The translations under genes were made by a program, and so were the position numbers. A stretch of DNA of 64,000 bases from Lineus longissimus (taxonomy: Eukaryota > Nemertea > Pilidiophora > Heteronemertea > Lineidae): assembly GCF_910592395.1 (NCBI RefSeq), contig NC_088320.1, positions 1,860,001 through 1,924,000 of the forward strand. Direction: 5' to 3'. The notes under the pieces were generated by a model, which was not told the DNA's origin, did not search any database, and saw only the letters and a list, made by a program, of their open reading frames with translations. Below are positions 35,501 to 47,376 of this stretch, piece by piece (position 1 is the stretch's first letter; the number at the start of each line of letters is the position of its first letter).

Positions 35501-37060
35501 CCATCGAACAGAGACCCAAGATGGATTTGGTATATTCTGGTAAAGTGTCCCTGTCCAGCGACCATCGGGAGAGAAACAGATACTGAGCGAACCTGTATGA
35601 AGCATAACAACAGCCTTGGACCCGGTTGCTCAATCCAAGTTCAACTGCTACTGCTGTAAATGAAATTTACTGAGAGGAAACGCTAGTTGAGCTAACGTTG
35701 GCGTTTAACGCCGAGTGAACATTACTGGGCCCTTGAAGACAGCATAATTCTCTCATCAAAGCTTGAGCGACGTTCAAGCATGCGAGTGTAGGAAGAAGAA
35801 CTTGAAGGTGAGGGCTTGATGTGATATTTTCTCCCTATTTTCAGCACTGGTCTCTCATTTTGGTTCGTCACAAATGTGCTTGTCTATCTTGTCATCACCG
35901 AGGCGGCCCTGTTGTTTATCTTGACCGGTTTTGTCCTCCTATTGGCCAATCTTGTGTACTACTTCGGGCAACCTCGCGAACCTGTCGTCATCCATGTGGA
36001 GGGAACGAAACTGGAGCTAACCTTTGGATGGTGTTTCTTCGTCAACCTCGTAGCAGGTACAATATGTTTTCTTCAGTCAGGCCAAGTCTCCCTGTCGCTG
36101 TGGCCAGTCAGAAGCTCACTATCCTGTTTCATTGGTACAGAATGAATCTATCCAATCCAATTAATCAGCACCACATTTCCCGAGGGCATTCCTTGGTTCC
36201 AGGTATTCCTGGAAGTATCAAGCATCCCTCTCCCCGTGGCTATCTTCCTGCATCAAAATCACAATTTGGATGGCTCGCAAGTACGAACATTTGTTGCCGA
36301 TAAAACAGATTGAATTGATTAAAATGCTAATCTGTGAACCGCTTTTTTTCTCATTCACTCGCTTTAGGTGGACTGACATTTCTTGCTGGCATCGTTCTCT
36401 GCATAGCGGGACGACTTGCGCCTGCCCGAGTGGCCATGTTTTTTGACATCACCAATGACAACGTGATGATGGAACTCAAAGCGAGCAAGGGCGGTAAAGA
36501 AGAACATTATCAAACGTACCAAGAACCCGAGGTAATTTATAACGCCGATGATATTGGCGTATCCGGAATCCTAAAGTGGGGCAGCATCACCCAGAGAAGG
36601 CGCGATCTTGGAGAAAGGGGATCGAAGGGTCAGGTCATGAAACCCCAGAAAAAAAGAAAATTGTCGAAAAAGTTCGAATATCTGAATCTCTCAGTCTCAC
36701 TGTTCACCACTTTCAGCAGGCAAACTATTCCACTCATTTTATTCTTGGTTCAGTTCTAATGAATGGGTGCAGGTGAAACAGAATCTTCTTGGGTAGGCTC
36801 ACGTGACTATGTTGAATTCTCACAGTTGGATTCTGCCCTATTCCTCGATTTCAATGATTGATTGGTTGATGGACGTCAAACACGCGTGGTTTACATTCAA
36901 AATTCATTTTCAGCCTTGTGGCCTGGCGAACGCGACGTTTATTGATGACGACGAAGATGATGGTGGCGACGATGAAACAGCTGTTGACGCTGTAGAATCT
37001 GCAGATGCGACACGGAGGGTCCGTATTGAGCTTGACCCGTTCAGGAAGATCAGTTATTAG
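32576..37060 (+). CDS. DUOXA: Dual oxidase maturation factor
   Basis: Eight exons (32576-32764, 34094-34151, 34479-34613, 34865-34921, 35227-35387, 35845-36056, 36368-36531, 36914-37060) join in phase. The product opens MSPIKPTNIPGWFQAF. It has a first hydrophobic segment (LYSWSLMGLGCSVLIIGTRR), FSTLLRMSMALHVGF, and the luminal block SSDWLVARG with a family-typical DHVNISLIG and potential N-glycosylation at NIS. Then come SKGLPIPLMDMEE and further helices (VLVYLVITEAALLFIL, FLAGIVLCIAG), and a very acidic tail. DUOXA proteins are ER multi-pass partners needed for DUOX folding, exit to the cell surface and H2O2 production. Divergent pairing with DUOX supports the call. The last donor (GTAATT, 36532) is weak; an alternative read-through end of exon 7 stays open to 36757. 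The start at 32576 has a fair context (GCCATGT). Confidence 0.88.
32900..33015 (+). repeat. 3' tail of a LINE- or SINE-like element in DUOXA intron 1
   Basis: A TTGAATTGAATTGAATT microsatellite and T-run precede AAAGCGCCTTGAAGTGTTT and AGGCGCTATATAAATTG, followed by an AATAATAATAAT tract. GCGCTATATAAAT is the same terminal motif as in the LINE at 15.8-17.4 kb, so this is probably a short 3' fragment of the CR1/L2 group or a SINE sharing its tail. Confidence 0.65.
33800..33888 (+). other. Possible cassette exon inside DUOXA intron 1
   Basis: A fully open 89-base segment is bordered by GCCCAG and GTGAGA. It would encode about 29 residues including SLEFYLHYFPDDDPQALLN. It starts in phase 0, matching the end of DUOXA exon 1. 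It ends in phase 2, which fits exon 2 only if the acceptor two bases downstream (CAGAG, exon from 34096) is used. Direct joining of exons 1 and 2 gives the better family match, so this would be an alternative form at most. Confidence 0.25.
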
Positions 37061-39174
37061 AGTCGAGAGGATGATGTCGTGTCCAGATGAGTCAGAAGCA
37101 AGTGGAGATAAGACGATCTTTACGAACAAATATATTATTTATTGATTCTCAAGAGCTTGAAGGTAACAACGAGAGAGAGCAATTCCGGAAGGGCCGTGGT
37201 GGGCCTTGAAGACACTATAACAGCGCAGAGGAGAATTCCACGGACCCGCTATTCCTTCATCACCACTTCTGGCGAGCTTCGACTTTGTTTTCGCCAATTG
37301 TTCAGGATTTCGATGGACTTCAACTTCAAAAATATGCCAGCTCAAGTGGTATTAGTAAAGGTTGATCGCCACTGCAGGGTGTACCAGGGCAAAATATAGG
37401 CTATCTTTGGCAAGAATTGGTGTCATTGAGGATGAAGCCCATTTTATCTTTCATTGCGATAAACACGGAATCATCTGACATTATACGGGTCATTTTCCCT
37501 GATTTTCAACATTCTGGACTTTTCATGTATATGCGGTATATGTATATACACTGTACTAGCATTGTACCCGTACGGGCAGGTTCAAATGGGCTATACCTTG
37601 AACAAACTCGCACAGTGCCGAAATTAAAATTCAATTTCAGAGAAGGAACGAAATCAGCGCCTCTAGTGTCAAGATGATATCTTGAATAGATTGAATTGCA
37701 ATGAAATTTTAATGTCGGCCTCCAAATGGATCGAACCAATTTCACTAAAATGCGTGCTCCTCCTACATGTAGCAAGGTCTCGGGCAAGGCACTCGACAGG
37801 CAAGCTATAAGTTCAGCACCGTGAGCAGATCCTTGATAAGGCCATGCCAAGTTGAGAGTGCCTCTTCAGATACATCAAGTATTGAAAGCTGTGGTGAGCA
37901 CATAAACTGACCATGGTAAGCCTATTTGAAAATCCCTTCATAATCAAGGGCTAGCACTGGCTAACACAGCAACCATAGACAATAGACCACCAATTTGACC
38001 CCAGATCCTTACTGCGGGAAAACCCAAGTCAAGCAACCAAAAGTACCAAAAATACATTTTTGTTTACATTTGAACTGGACACATACGTTTGTTTACAATT
38101 TCTTTCCCCGCGAAATCTCGAAGATCAGGTGACCTGAAATCGTGGATTGAAAATAACATTAACCTTGGTTCAGCAGGTCAACAGGTACAGGCTGTTCCAA
38201 TCATTCCCCTACAGCCAGCTGCTCAACCAGTAATGTTTGTCACCCCACAGGGAGTGAAGGTAGTTGATTAAGCCCCTGCATAACAGCAATGACTTGGCTT
38301 CTGTGAGTGGTGAGGAGAATTGAGAGTGTCCGATTAAAAATCCCTCAATGACTGTCATGATACTCTAATCACAGTTGCAATGTGTTGTATTGAGGTGTGC
38401 GAATTGCTAAATAAGTCCACAGTATGCCGAGTTTTACATGAGGCTGGATTCACTCGAAAATGTGGTTAACCTTTGACGTGTTTGACTCATCCTGACATAA
38501 CCAGTGATTTTCAATAAACTCCGCCTCCCGATATTTCAAACGAGTTATACGAGGTAGGAGTATCAAAAACATGTATCTCAGGATGGCCTTAGCGACTCGG
38601 GGAGGTGTTGTTGCTGCTGTTTCGGCCAGGGTCGCAAAGGTCCTAAAAGGACTTGGTAGATACAGGTATCGCATCGCTGGACAGGGACCAAAGACCATAA
38701 TCACTCAAATAATAGACGGCCCTTGGTCGGTTCCATAGTACCATGGGCCTACTGAGTGTGAACGACAGCCGCGACGACTAACGGCCAACCCTTAAACCAA
38801 CTACTGCTTTTTGCGTTATTCCAATGTTAGTGCCCTCACAGGCGACCGTCAACATTCTAAGTATGTCTATGGTGTAAAGTGTCTCGTCAAAAAATAATGA
38901 TATTCTGAAATGTTTGCCTATTCTGTTCATTTTAGGTTTGTACGGATATCATAATTGATCTAATATCCATGTTTTGCAGACCAATTAAACAATGGCACAA
39001 AATGACACAAAATGACACAACCACCGTCTTCGCAAGACGTTTAGTTGAACACAAAAACATGTGGTGGCAGCACCGAGGTGCTTAATGCTGGGCACGAGGT
39101 TGGCAGACAAAGGTGAAGGTCGAAATATCGGGAAGTGCGAAATTTTGTCAACATTCGTCCGATTTTCTCTCAAA
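37061..39174. other. Interval between DUOXA and CHMP5
   Basis: The first part should be the DUOXA 3' UTR. Two short open segments look better than random but have no identified gene. One at 38089-38271 ends PVMFVTPQGVKVVD after a stretch rich in Pro and Gln. The other at 38583-38738 begins MALATRGGVVAAVSARVAKV. The second follows the foldback repeat at 38506-38570. The last ~100 bases presumably hold the CHMP5 5' UTR. Confidence 0.4.
38506..38570. repeat. Imperfect foldback repeat related to that at 17.4 kb
   Basis: The left arm GATTTTCAATAAACTCCGCC, followed by TC (38506-38527), can pair with GAGGTAGGAGTATCAAAAAC (38551-38570) with a few mismatches. The left flank CATAACCAGTG plus the arm matches the complement of 17447-17478 at nearly every position. 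The right arm matches 636-658. This ties three loci into one repeat family. Confidence 0.55.
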
Positions 39175-41379
39175 ATGAACCGATTGTTTGGTACGTCAAA
39201 GGCTAAGAAGCCTCCACCGAATCTTTCGGATAGTATCAACAATGTAAGCATAATATATTGGTTGAAAAAGGTTTTTAGTGGCTGCGAAAATAATATTAGT
39301 TAGTGATTTTTCAATAGGCCTATAAAAATAGCAGTTTCGCTGTGTAGTTTTAGTGTTCGGTTTGTGTCAAATTCATGTGACAGTGAGTCATCATGGCGTT
39401 GAAATGCTTGACCACACTGTGAATAGGCCTAACTTTGCAGCTAATGGTTTGAATTACGATTGCGAAGTTAGGCTCTCGCTCTCGATACTCATGGGAAACC
39501 GTCCCGTAGGTAAACATGAAACATTAAAAAATGAAATGAACACGGTGGCGGTGGCGGTGAATGATTGTTGTGATGATAAAAAAAGGCCGGTCAGCGACTG
39601 AGTCAGAAGCCAGAAGCCATCAGTGATGACTCATGACTGTGGAGTCGGAGATGAACTGATGACAGTGGGAGTCTGACTCTTGAGTCCCCCCCCCCCCCCC
39701 ATGATATGCCGGACTTTCAGGTCTCATTACTAGAATTTTCTAACATGTTTCAGGTTGATAGTCGAGCGGATTCTGTAGATAAGAAGATTGCTCGTCTTGA
39801 TGCTGAGCTGAAGAAATATAAAGATCAGATGAAGAAAATGAGAGACGGACCTTCAAAGAACATGGTCAAGCAACGTGCACTGAGAGTTTTGAAACAGAAA
39901 AAAACGTAAGTCTGAAAGTTTCTTCATCACAGGATTACAGGCCTGCATAGTGTGTGCTTCAAAAGATCATGTGTAAGTGGCAGATATTTCAGACAGTGCT
40001 GATTAAAAGTATGTATTTTTACCCCAACCATTACTCTACTGATCCACTCGGACCACTAGCTAAAGAAGAAGATATGATTATGAGAAGGTATCATCATGAT
40101 GTTGTTTTCTCATCACAGATATGAATCACAGATGGAAAATTTACGGAATCAATCCTTCAACATGGAACAGCAAAATTTTGCCATCCAGACAGTCAAAGAC
40201 ACAAAAACTACTGTAAGTTCTCAATTATGACTTCAGGTGTTGGTAAGATCCTGTGACTGAGAGGTATCCTTGAGTGAGTTTTATGTACACAGAAGTACTG
40301 AAGTTATCTGTGCCTGAATGCCTTGTAGCGGTATGCTGGGGCAGGCTAGATATCAGTATACATGCAGTTTCCGTCAGTGAAATGGGGCATCAATTCATAA
40401 ATGCACAAAGGACTTCTCTGTCAGCCAACTGATGGTCTTGTTCTGACTTCGTTTTCAGGTTGACGCCATGAAATTAGGAGTAAAAGAATTCAAGAAGGAG
40501 TTTAAAAAGGTCAACATAGATCAAGTTGAGGTATGTATAAGACAACAGTTTAAACCCCTCTGGGGTGACCAAAGCAGTCCTACCTATAGTTGAGGTATGT
40601 ATAAGACAACAGTTTAAACCCCTCTGGGGTGACCAAAGCAGTCCTACCTATAGAAGATCCAAAGCACACACATACCATGAATACCAAATTTCAGCAAATT
40701 TGCATGCATAACTACCCTACAGCATTCTCCCTGAACCACCAGTAAATAAAGTAACATGAACAGCATCAGAATTACACTCTGATTCTGAGTGGATAGAAAT
40801 TGAAACTTATTGCCGGATGTCATTTTTTCCAGAACTTACAAGACGACATGGAGGACATGTTAGATCAGACAAATGACATCCAAGAAGCTCTGGGGCGACA
40901 GTACGGCTGTCCTGATGACCTTGATGAAGATGACCTTGAGGCGGAGCTTGATGCGCTTGGAGATGAGCTTGCGCTGGACGAAGATTCAAATTATCTTGAC
41001 GAGGCGATTGGTGCACCATCAATACCATCGAAAGAACCAGGAGCAGACAGTGTAGCAGCGGTAAGGGGCGAATTTATTCACTTTTTGAATAAAAATGTAG
41101 GGTTTTTCCTTCGAGAGCAAGGGAAGTTGAGTAGGGCCTTACCATGTCACTACTTAGTTGTTTGGCCTTACAATGGCTATACTGAATGTTTATTTTTTAG
41201 ATAAACCCCACCCCAATTGTTTAAGTGCTTCCAACTTCATGACAAATGCATCTGGGTAGCTTTTGCATCCCTCATTTGTGTTTTAAAAGCCCTCATATTA
41301 TTTCTCTCTGATTGCTTTTCAGGATGGTGTTAAAATGGACGAGTTTGGTCTGCCAGAAATTCCACAAAAAGCACAGTAG
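39175..41379 (+). CDS. CHMP5: Charged multivesicular body protein 5 (ESCRT-III)
   Basis: Six exons (39175-39243, 39754-39905, 40119-40212, 40459-40530, 40833-41060, 41323-41379) give 223 residues; vertebrate CHMP5 has about 219. It starts [21 protein letters not shown] coiled-coil basic core follows ([55 protein letters not shown]), then an acidic C-terminal half ([19 protein letters not shown]), ending [12 protein letters not shown]. The basic-core and acidic-tail layout is that of Snf7-family ESCRT-III proteins. CHMP5 (yeast Vps60) works with LIP5/VTA1 and VPS4 in late endosome sorting. The donor region of exon 4 lies in a tandem duplication (see repeat). AATAAA at 41943-41948 is a likely polyadenylation signal. 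Confidence 0.95.
40525..40652 (+). repeat. 64-bp tandem duplication that copies the CHMP5 exon-4 splice donor
   Basis: Units 40525-40588 and 40589-40652 appear identical. Each begins GTTGAGGTATGTATAAGACA, in which GTTGAG is the last six bases of exon 4 and GTATGT its donor. The duplication therefore places a second, intact donor 64 bp into the intron. Using it would add 64 bases, which is not a multiple of three. Confidence 0.9.
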
Positions 41380-43587
41380 CAGATTCTTTAGTTCAAACTC
41401 AAAGGACAAAAGACATTGTGTTCAAATTGGCTTCTGAGTAGGCCAGGACTGAAGGAGTCTATACAGGCAAAAGTTCCCATCAATCCTTCATAGAATCTAT
41501 GACAAAGATTTACCATCAAAGATTCTACCATGGGCCTATCAATGATTCGATGATGGTAAGTTTTGCCTGTGTAGGCCTCCAGATTGTTAGGGCTAATCTT
41601 CAAGACTATGATGAATATCGGAATGGAGTTTCATATCAAATAATATGATTGCCAGAATTTCTGTGGATGTCCACATTTCATTGGTTGGTTGTGACTGAGA
41701 TAGCAAAAGTCAACGAGTAGAGATCCTTTCAGGGTGTCAGTCATGTTCCTCCAGCATCGATGAAAATGGTATGCCTGATGTTATAATTTGTAACAAGTGC
41801 TTCTGGGTGTTCAATGAGCCAATGAGTAATTCAGAGAGAGCTATCAGGATGATCAGTACGTATTTCATCTGGAATGATTCTCAGGAATATCTTAGAATAT
41901 CCTTGAATATGTCTTAGTTAGCTGCAAGATTGTGACAATGTAAATAAAGTAATTCTGGAACTCCTCTTGTAAGTTGTGCATTATCATTTTGGTATTCTAT
42001 GTAAATACGATAAGTGTCTAATACACGTAGTGCTATCATAATCTTTTCTTTGTCATCTGTGTCATATACATGTACGCAGTTGTTTGTGCTACATTCTATC
42101 CTCATCCTTTCTTTATACCATGTAAATAGTCCTGACATTTATGTGGCAGTGTGTCAGTTATGAGCCACCTGACATCGTCGCCTCGTGCCAGCATCTTAAA
42201 GGGAGACTAAAGGCAAAAGCTAGTGAGTCCAAGCTGACATCGTCAGGTGGCTAATCCGCACAGTTGGTGTCCTGGGTCCTGTTTGACTCCTCCTACTGGG
42301 TACATGTAAATTATGTTCCTGGTTCAAGCATACATGTAGTCTAAGCTTTGTCAGTACGTACATTCACTATTACTTGTTCATACATGTAGAATATTTATCA
42401 TAAATACAATGACCTAAATTGTATTCAGTCTTTTCTTCTACTTAATCGGATTTGTCTGTTGGACAGAATAGGGAAGCCTCACTTCAAGCTAAGCGACGCT
42501 TAGCTTTAGCTTACCAGACACTCCACTTCGATGATGAGACTGACAGATTGGCATCTTCTCTCATTATATAGTCTGTCCCACGGCTCCCTTTCAGTAGCGA
42601 TCATCCTCGGCCTTCGAAAGAATGCAGCACCCGACTGGGTTGAATAACTTCACACACGACTATGACTATGGTATGGTTAACAAGAATACTTCTGTCTTCA
42701 GATCAAGACATAGTCACAACCAAGAAGGCTCACAATCCTGCATTCAAAGAGTACATATCCGTCTATTCCTTTGGCCTAAGGACATCAGTAAACCCAATTG
42801 CATTAGCAATGTTTGGTGCATTGATCAAGGACTCTGATATAGAGTGACAGCACAGTCCTACAGAGAGCCGTCTTCCAATTGTGTTGGATGGGCCTGGGGA
42901 TCGAACCATCACATCTATTCCTGCACTGTCCACTTAGTCAAAAACCCAGTTGAGGATTAGTTGTATTGAACTGAACCACATGCAGTCTGATTATATCCTG
43001 ATCCAAAATGTACATGCAATATTGGAAGTGTTGCATGAATGAGGGGAATATTGAAACAAACGAAATGACAATTCAAGTAAAATATCATCATACTTTATTT
43101 CATTAGCGTACTAGTAATCAACATACTGATTTAATCCACACTTCCACAAGAATATTAACAAACTACCGCAAAAGAAAGAAGAAAAATTCACCGAAGGATG
43201 GATGGAGACTTGACAGAGATACAGACACATGATTGGTTCAATTGACAAACATATTAAACTTGGTCTTGACCTGGAACCTGAACTTGGAAAACTGGCGGTT
43301 ACGCTGTATGCAAGTATCTGGTTCATGTGGGTCTGATGAAGGCACATTGTACAGTACACTGGAAGTGTTCACTAGTTTTACCCACACCACCTTTCAAGAA
43401 TTCTTCCTCTTCCTTTACTGGCTTAACTTACGTGTGTACATTCAAATACTTGTAATCTCCTTTATACACAAAACCATAACCAGCATTCTCATGAGCTTTG
43501 TCCTGCTATCCCGATGTCAACACAACACAAGAAATCCTGCTTGAATCAGTCTTTCATCACATGATTGAAGTCCAATTGTCTAACTGT
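41380..43587. other. CHMP5 3' UTR and gene-poor interval
   Basis: The first ~570 bases are probably CHMP5 3' UTR, with AATAAA at 41943. No further gene is supported. A short inverted-repeat element lies at 42163-42252. The motif AGGGAGACTAAAGGCAAAAG within it looks like a common dispersed-repeat string. Confidence 0.45.
42163..42252. repeat. Short element with 11-bp terminal inverted repeats
   Basis: AGCCACCTGAC at 42163-42173 is the exact complement of GTCAGGTGGCT at 42242-42252, and the inner GACATCGTC recurs on both sides. At about 90 bp it may be a tiny MITE derivative. No target-site duplication was identified. Confidence 0.45.
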
Positions 43588-44232
43588 CTAAAGCCCGTTA
43601 CACACGAGGGACTTCTCACCAACTTAGTTGGTTTTAAAATTAAGAACAGGTGCACAGGTGACTGGAAGTTGAGAGTCGTTCACCCACTCACACGAAAGAC
43701 ATAATCCCAGCAACATTTAGGTCCTGCACTATATTTAGGCCAAAACCTTGATCAAGGCTGAGTGCAAATATCTATTATTTCTGGCGGGGAAATCTTAGAT
43801 CTAGAAACATGGCTGCCAATGATTTTGTTGTGTACAATGAGAGGAAGAAAAAGAAAATTTTATCTATTATTATTGTAAAAAGCATCAGTGAAAAGAGGAA
43901 AAGGAGAAATCGATGGGATAATAGGAGGTTTTGGGCAAAATCTTGGATTATGAGAAGGTACAGCCTTGGCGCCTATAAAGATAAAGAGTCAAAATACGGC
44001 CCAACTATGTTGTTGACTGAATCACACGGGAAATTTCTCCCCCACACTCCTTAAATAAACAAAACAATCCTTATATAAACAAAAGATGTCGTCGAGAAAT
44101 AGAACAAGTCGGTAGTGCAGCCAGCAACTCCAACCAATCGGGCAAAGTATCAGTTACCTGGTCTGGATTCCTGTTATGAATTAAAATTCCAACTAAGTTG
44201 GTGAGAAGTCCCTCGTGTGTAACGGGCTTTAG
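43588..44232. mobile_element. PIF/Harbinger-like DNA transposon remnant with perfect 44-bp TIRs
   Basis: Left terminus 43588-43631 (CTAAAGCCCGTTACACACGA onward to TTAGTTGG) is the exact reverse complement of 44189-44232, and weaker complementarity continues inward. The 645-bp body holds the start of a transposase-like frame (43809-44054). Flanks share only TA at the borders (CTA on the left, TAG on the right), so the target-site duplication is unclear; Harbinger elements normally duplicate three bases. The perfect arms suggest recent activity, mobilised in trans. It sits just downstream of the SLC25A39/40 stop codon. Confidence 0.8.
43809..44054 (+). pseudogene. N-terminal fragment of a HARBI1-like transposase
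   Basis: An 81-residue frame starts MAANDFVVYNERKKKKI. It contains RRNRWDNRRFWAKSWIMRRY and SLGAYKDKESKYG, resembling the N-terminal region of PIF/Harbinger transposases, where a W-rich WxxPWxxRR...LG.Y motif precedes the DDE nuclease. It stops before any catalytic residue, so no active enzyme is encoded here. Confidence 0.6.
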
Positions 44233-44371
44233 AATGCGACTGTTGGAGTAACACCCCGCCCTACACTGCTTCAAAGTTCCCAAGGAACCACAAGCAGTGT
44301 CCCTTCAAGTCCTGACATCTCGACACTAATATGGATGTCACAAATGCAGACTTTATCACGAATATAACGTC

Positions 44372-46589
44372 TTACTCGTTTGACAATGCCAGCGTGCTAC
44401 TGTTTCGAGCCCGGAAGAAAGACTTGCCGTATTCGTATGTGCTGATCATGATTGCACATGCTGGCGTGACCTTGATCAACCTCGGTACCAAACCTGTTGG
44501 TTAGAAAACATCATAATTAGGAGGGAGGTCTCCCAGCTGTCGTTTCAAGAAGACTTCAACAATTTATTCCAATCCTTCTTTGCAAATGGGGCTAAACAGG
44601 GAAAGACCACTGGATAGATTTTTATGTGTGTTGGTTACAACAGACCATCAAAACTGCACGGTTCTAGTGAGTGCATCTGTATGCAACCATGCTTACATGA
44701 ATACTCCAGGCAGCTGTCAAATGTTGTTGACTAGTTAGTATCTACCACTTACCAGAAAATAATCCAGTTGGACCTTGACTTCTATAGATATTTCTCATCA
44801 TGAGCCATGTTGACCTGGTGGTTTTCTCTGCAGAAAGAATGAATGGAATGACTTGATAATGACAACAATGTAACGCAAGAAGAGAATTTTCCAAGTCGAA
44901 ATGCTAAGTTGACAGACCTGGTGAAGTGCAGAGCAGTGGTTGTCGGAATGGTGAGGGATCTCCACACAATGTCACACGCTGTCGATATCACTTCATCCTC
45001 CAAAAACTCAAAATCCACGAGTGATTCTATTAAACTTACTGTCAGTCAGAGATGCCTCGCCAAGTTCAATCTGGCGATGAGTTTTAACAACATCGAATGG
45101 TAGAGTAAGAATAGCAGCAATCTGCAAAAAGAACGGAGGAATGACGTAGCTGAAGTTTGAAATGAAAATGAAATGGAAGATTTTTGCAGAAACCAAATAG
45201 CACACACAGCCCAACACTTAGCCATTTCTGTTGAGACTACCAGTTAAGTAACTTGCATAGTACATGTACGTGATTCGTACACATAACTACTCACTAGTAG
45301 AGCTTCCTCGGAAATTAAAAGAAATTGACATACCGTTCCAGAAGTAGCACCAGCCATGAAGTTCTGCGTGAATGTCAATTCTCTTTTTTCATTTTCGGCC
45401 GAGTAGGATTTCATGGCCTCAAATCCTAACCAGTAGATTGCTGAGAAGGGGACGTCTCTTAGAATGGTCGGCCCGAGACCGGACCAGAGAGATCGGATAC
45501 CACCATGCGATACGGCATCTCGCACAGCCACGCCAATATCACTGTAACTCAGCTGAGTCGACTGCATCTTGGTTCGTATTAGTTCAATTGGACTGATCAC
45601 AGATGCTGCAAAAACTGAAAAAGAGGACAACATCATGAGGTACAAAGCTATAAAACTTTTTGAACAATGTGCTAATAACTTGAAGCAAAGGATAATAACC
45701 TCCCCAACTGGTGAACTTAGATCTCTCAACTTACCTCTTGCCACACTACCAGCAATGGCAGGAATCCATAACTTTTCACGCTGACCTTCTCGGAATCCCA
45801 TGGTATATTTGATTTGATCGTACGATGTGAAATAGATAACAGTTGCTGGTACAGCCATTACTAGTGTAGGGGGTAGTCCACTCCATAGCGACCCGATACC
45901 CTCCGCACGTGTGATTTTAATAAACGCATCCAGGGTCCCATTGAAACGCCCTGGCATTTTATACCACGGTTGCTTGATAGTCCGACCGTTCACGCATATA
46001 CAGATATGGTCCATGAGGCCATTGCAATAGAGGAAGCACTGTCCACGCTGCAATGGTTTGTGTTGAGCCTGGAGTCTGATCTTGACGACATCAAGAGGTG
46101 TGACTGGAACAGAAGCAAGGCGGTTTCTTAGGAGTCGGCTAGTGCAATAACTATCGGGTCGTCCCATCGATGGCGACACCTTTTGCTGGGACTGAAGGCG
46201 GATTTTCACAACGTCTAAGGGAGTGACTGAAACGATACCAAAGTTCTTTTAAACCAGTTTGTTTGTCAAGACAACATAAATCACATTTCCAATTCCTGCC
46301 GTCAAACCTTTTTGATGGTACACTTAAAGTATGATCAGTCTAACTCTTGCACAATGCATGTAGCTGTCACTGTAACCAGATACACCAAGGGCGCCACTGC
46401 ATTCAGCAGACAACGCAGCCTGACAGGCTTCCGATGATACATACCAAATAAGGAGACTAGCAGCGCCCCAGAGCATGATGCAATCATCTGTTGTAGTGGT
46501 CGGATTTTCCTGCAGTCTCCGAGTTCGGTTGAATCAGGCGTCTTCGGTATGTCCGGTACCGTCCCTACTCTGTCCATGTTTGTCGGCAT
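44372..46589 (-). CDS. SLC25A40: Mitochondrial carrier of the SLC25A39/SLC25A40 type
   Basis: Six exons (46589-46445, 46103-45735, 45605-45334, 45121-45040, 44827-44753, 44493-44372) splice in phase to about 354 residues. The three carrier repeats are visible by their PxDxxK-type signatures: [26 protein letters not shown] and [11 protein letters not shown]. Diagnostic blocks are [69 protein letters not shown] and [17 protein letters not shown]25A39 and SLC25A40 import glutathione across the inner mitochondrial membrane. An ancestral pre-duplication gene would resemble both, so the symbol is tentative. Exon 2 has a second in-frame acceptor at 46226, which adds 41 residues containing a further [14 protein letters not shown] copy. 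The first in-frame ATG is at 46589; another lies at 46577. Confidence 0.9.
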
Positions 46590-47376
46590 GCAAGATGTCA
46601 CAACCTATGACGAATTCGCTTGACTATGACGATTTGTCAATCATCATTTATGTACGACTTTGGTCCGCGGATCAGCGGCATTGCCAGTTAAGACTCCCGA
46701 CGCTCCCTCCTACAGTGTCCTAGAAATGAAAATAACTTAGGAGATTAGTCCAACTGGCAAGGTCTCTGTACCTACATGTAATAAAGAGTTGATAGGGAAC
46801 GTTTTGCCGCAGGGACATTCGTAAGTGTCACACCACTGGGCATGCACTGGAGTTGCCAGTTGGTGAACATTTTAGGTGTCAAGTTTGATGCGATAACAAC
46901 AGAACCAACAAGAAACATAGCCAAGGTATGTTAGGCTAGGATGTGGGGATGAAGTTGTTGGTTTTAGTTTACTGTAATTTGATTCATAAGGCTGCAAAAA
47001 GTGTTAAACTGCGAAGAAATCGAGGTTCACCTACTGCAAAACGTGTAGCCTGTGTATTTTATGCAATCAAATTAGGCTAATAACATTTATAAATTTGTCA
47101 CAAATGACACGGATTGTAAGAAAAAATCACCAGTAAAATCAATTAAAAATTATCATTGTAATTAATATAACAAACTGCATACAATCGGAGGGTTTTATTC
47201 CTTACTGACTGCAAATAAGATGTTATTGCAATTTTAGATGCTACAAAATATATTGATTATTCTAGACCATAATTGATGTCATTCGTCCTTGACCTTAAAA
47301 TTTCTGATTTTTATTTTCCCGAATTGTCAATTTTTCTGCCAAAAATACACGAAATTAGGCAGATTAAAGAACAAAG
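46590..47376. other. Divergent 5' interval of the carrier and the tetraspanin
   Basis: About 790 bp separate two start codons that point apart, so this should contain both promoters. No recognisable core element stands out. No other gene is seen. Confidence 0.5.

Noticed and set aside
44900-45010. Minus-strand frame [19 protein letters not shown] considered as an SLC25A39/40 exon
   Set aside because: The phase does not fit. The correct family match ([20 protein letters not shown]) was found at 44753-44827 with proper splice sites.
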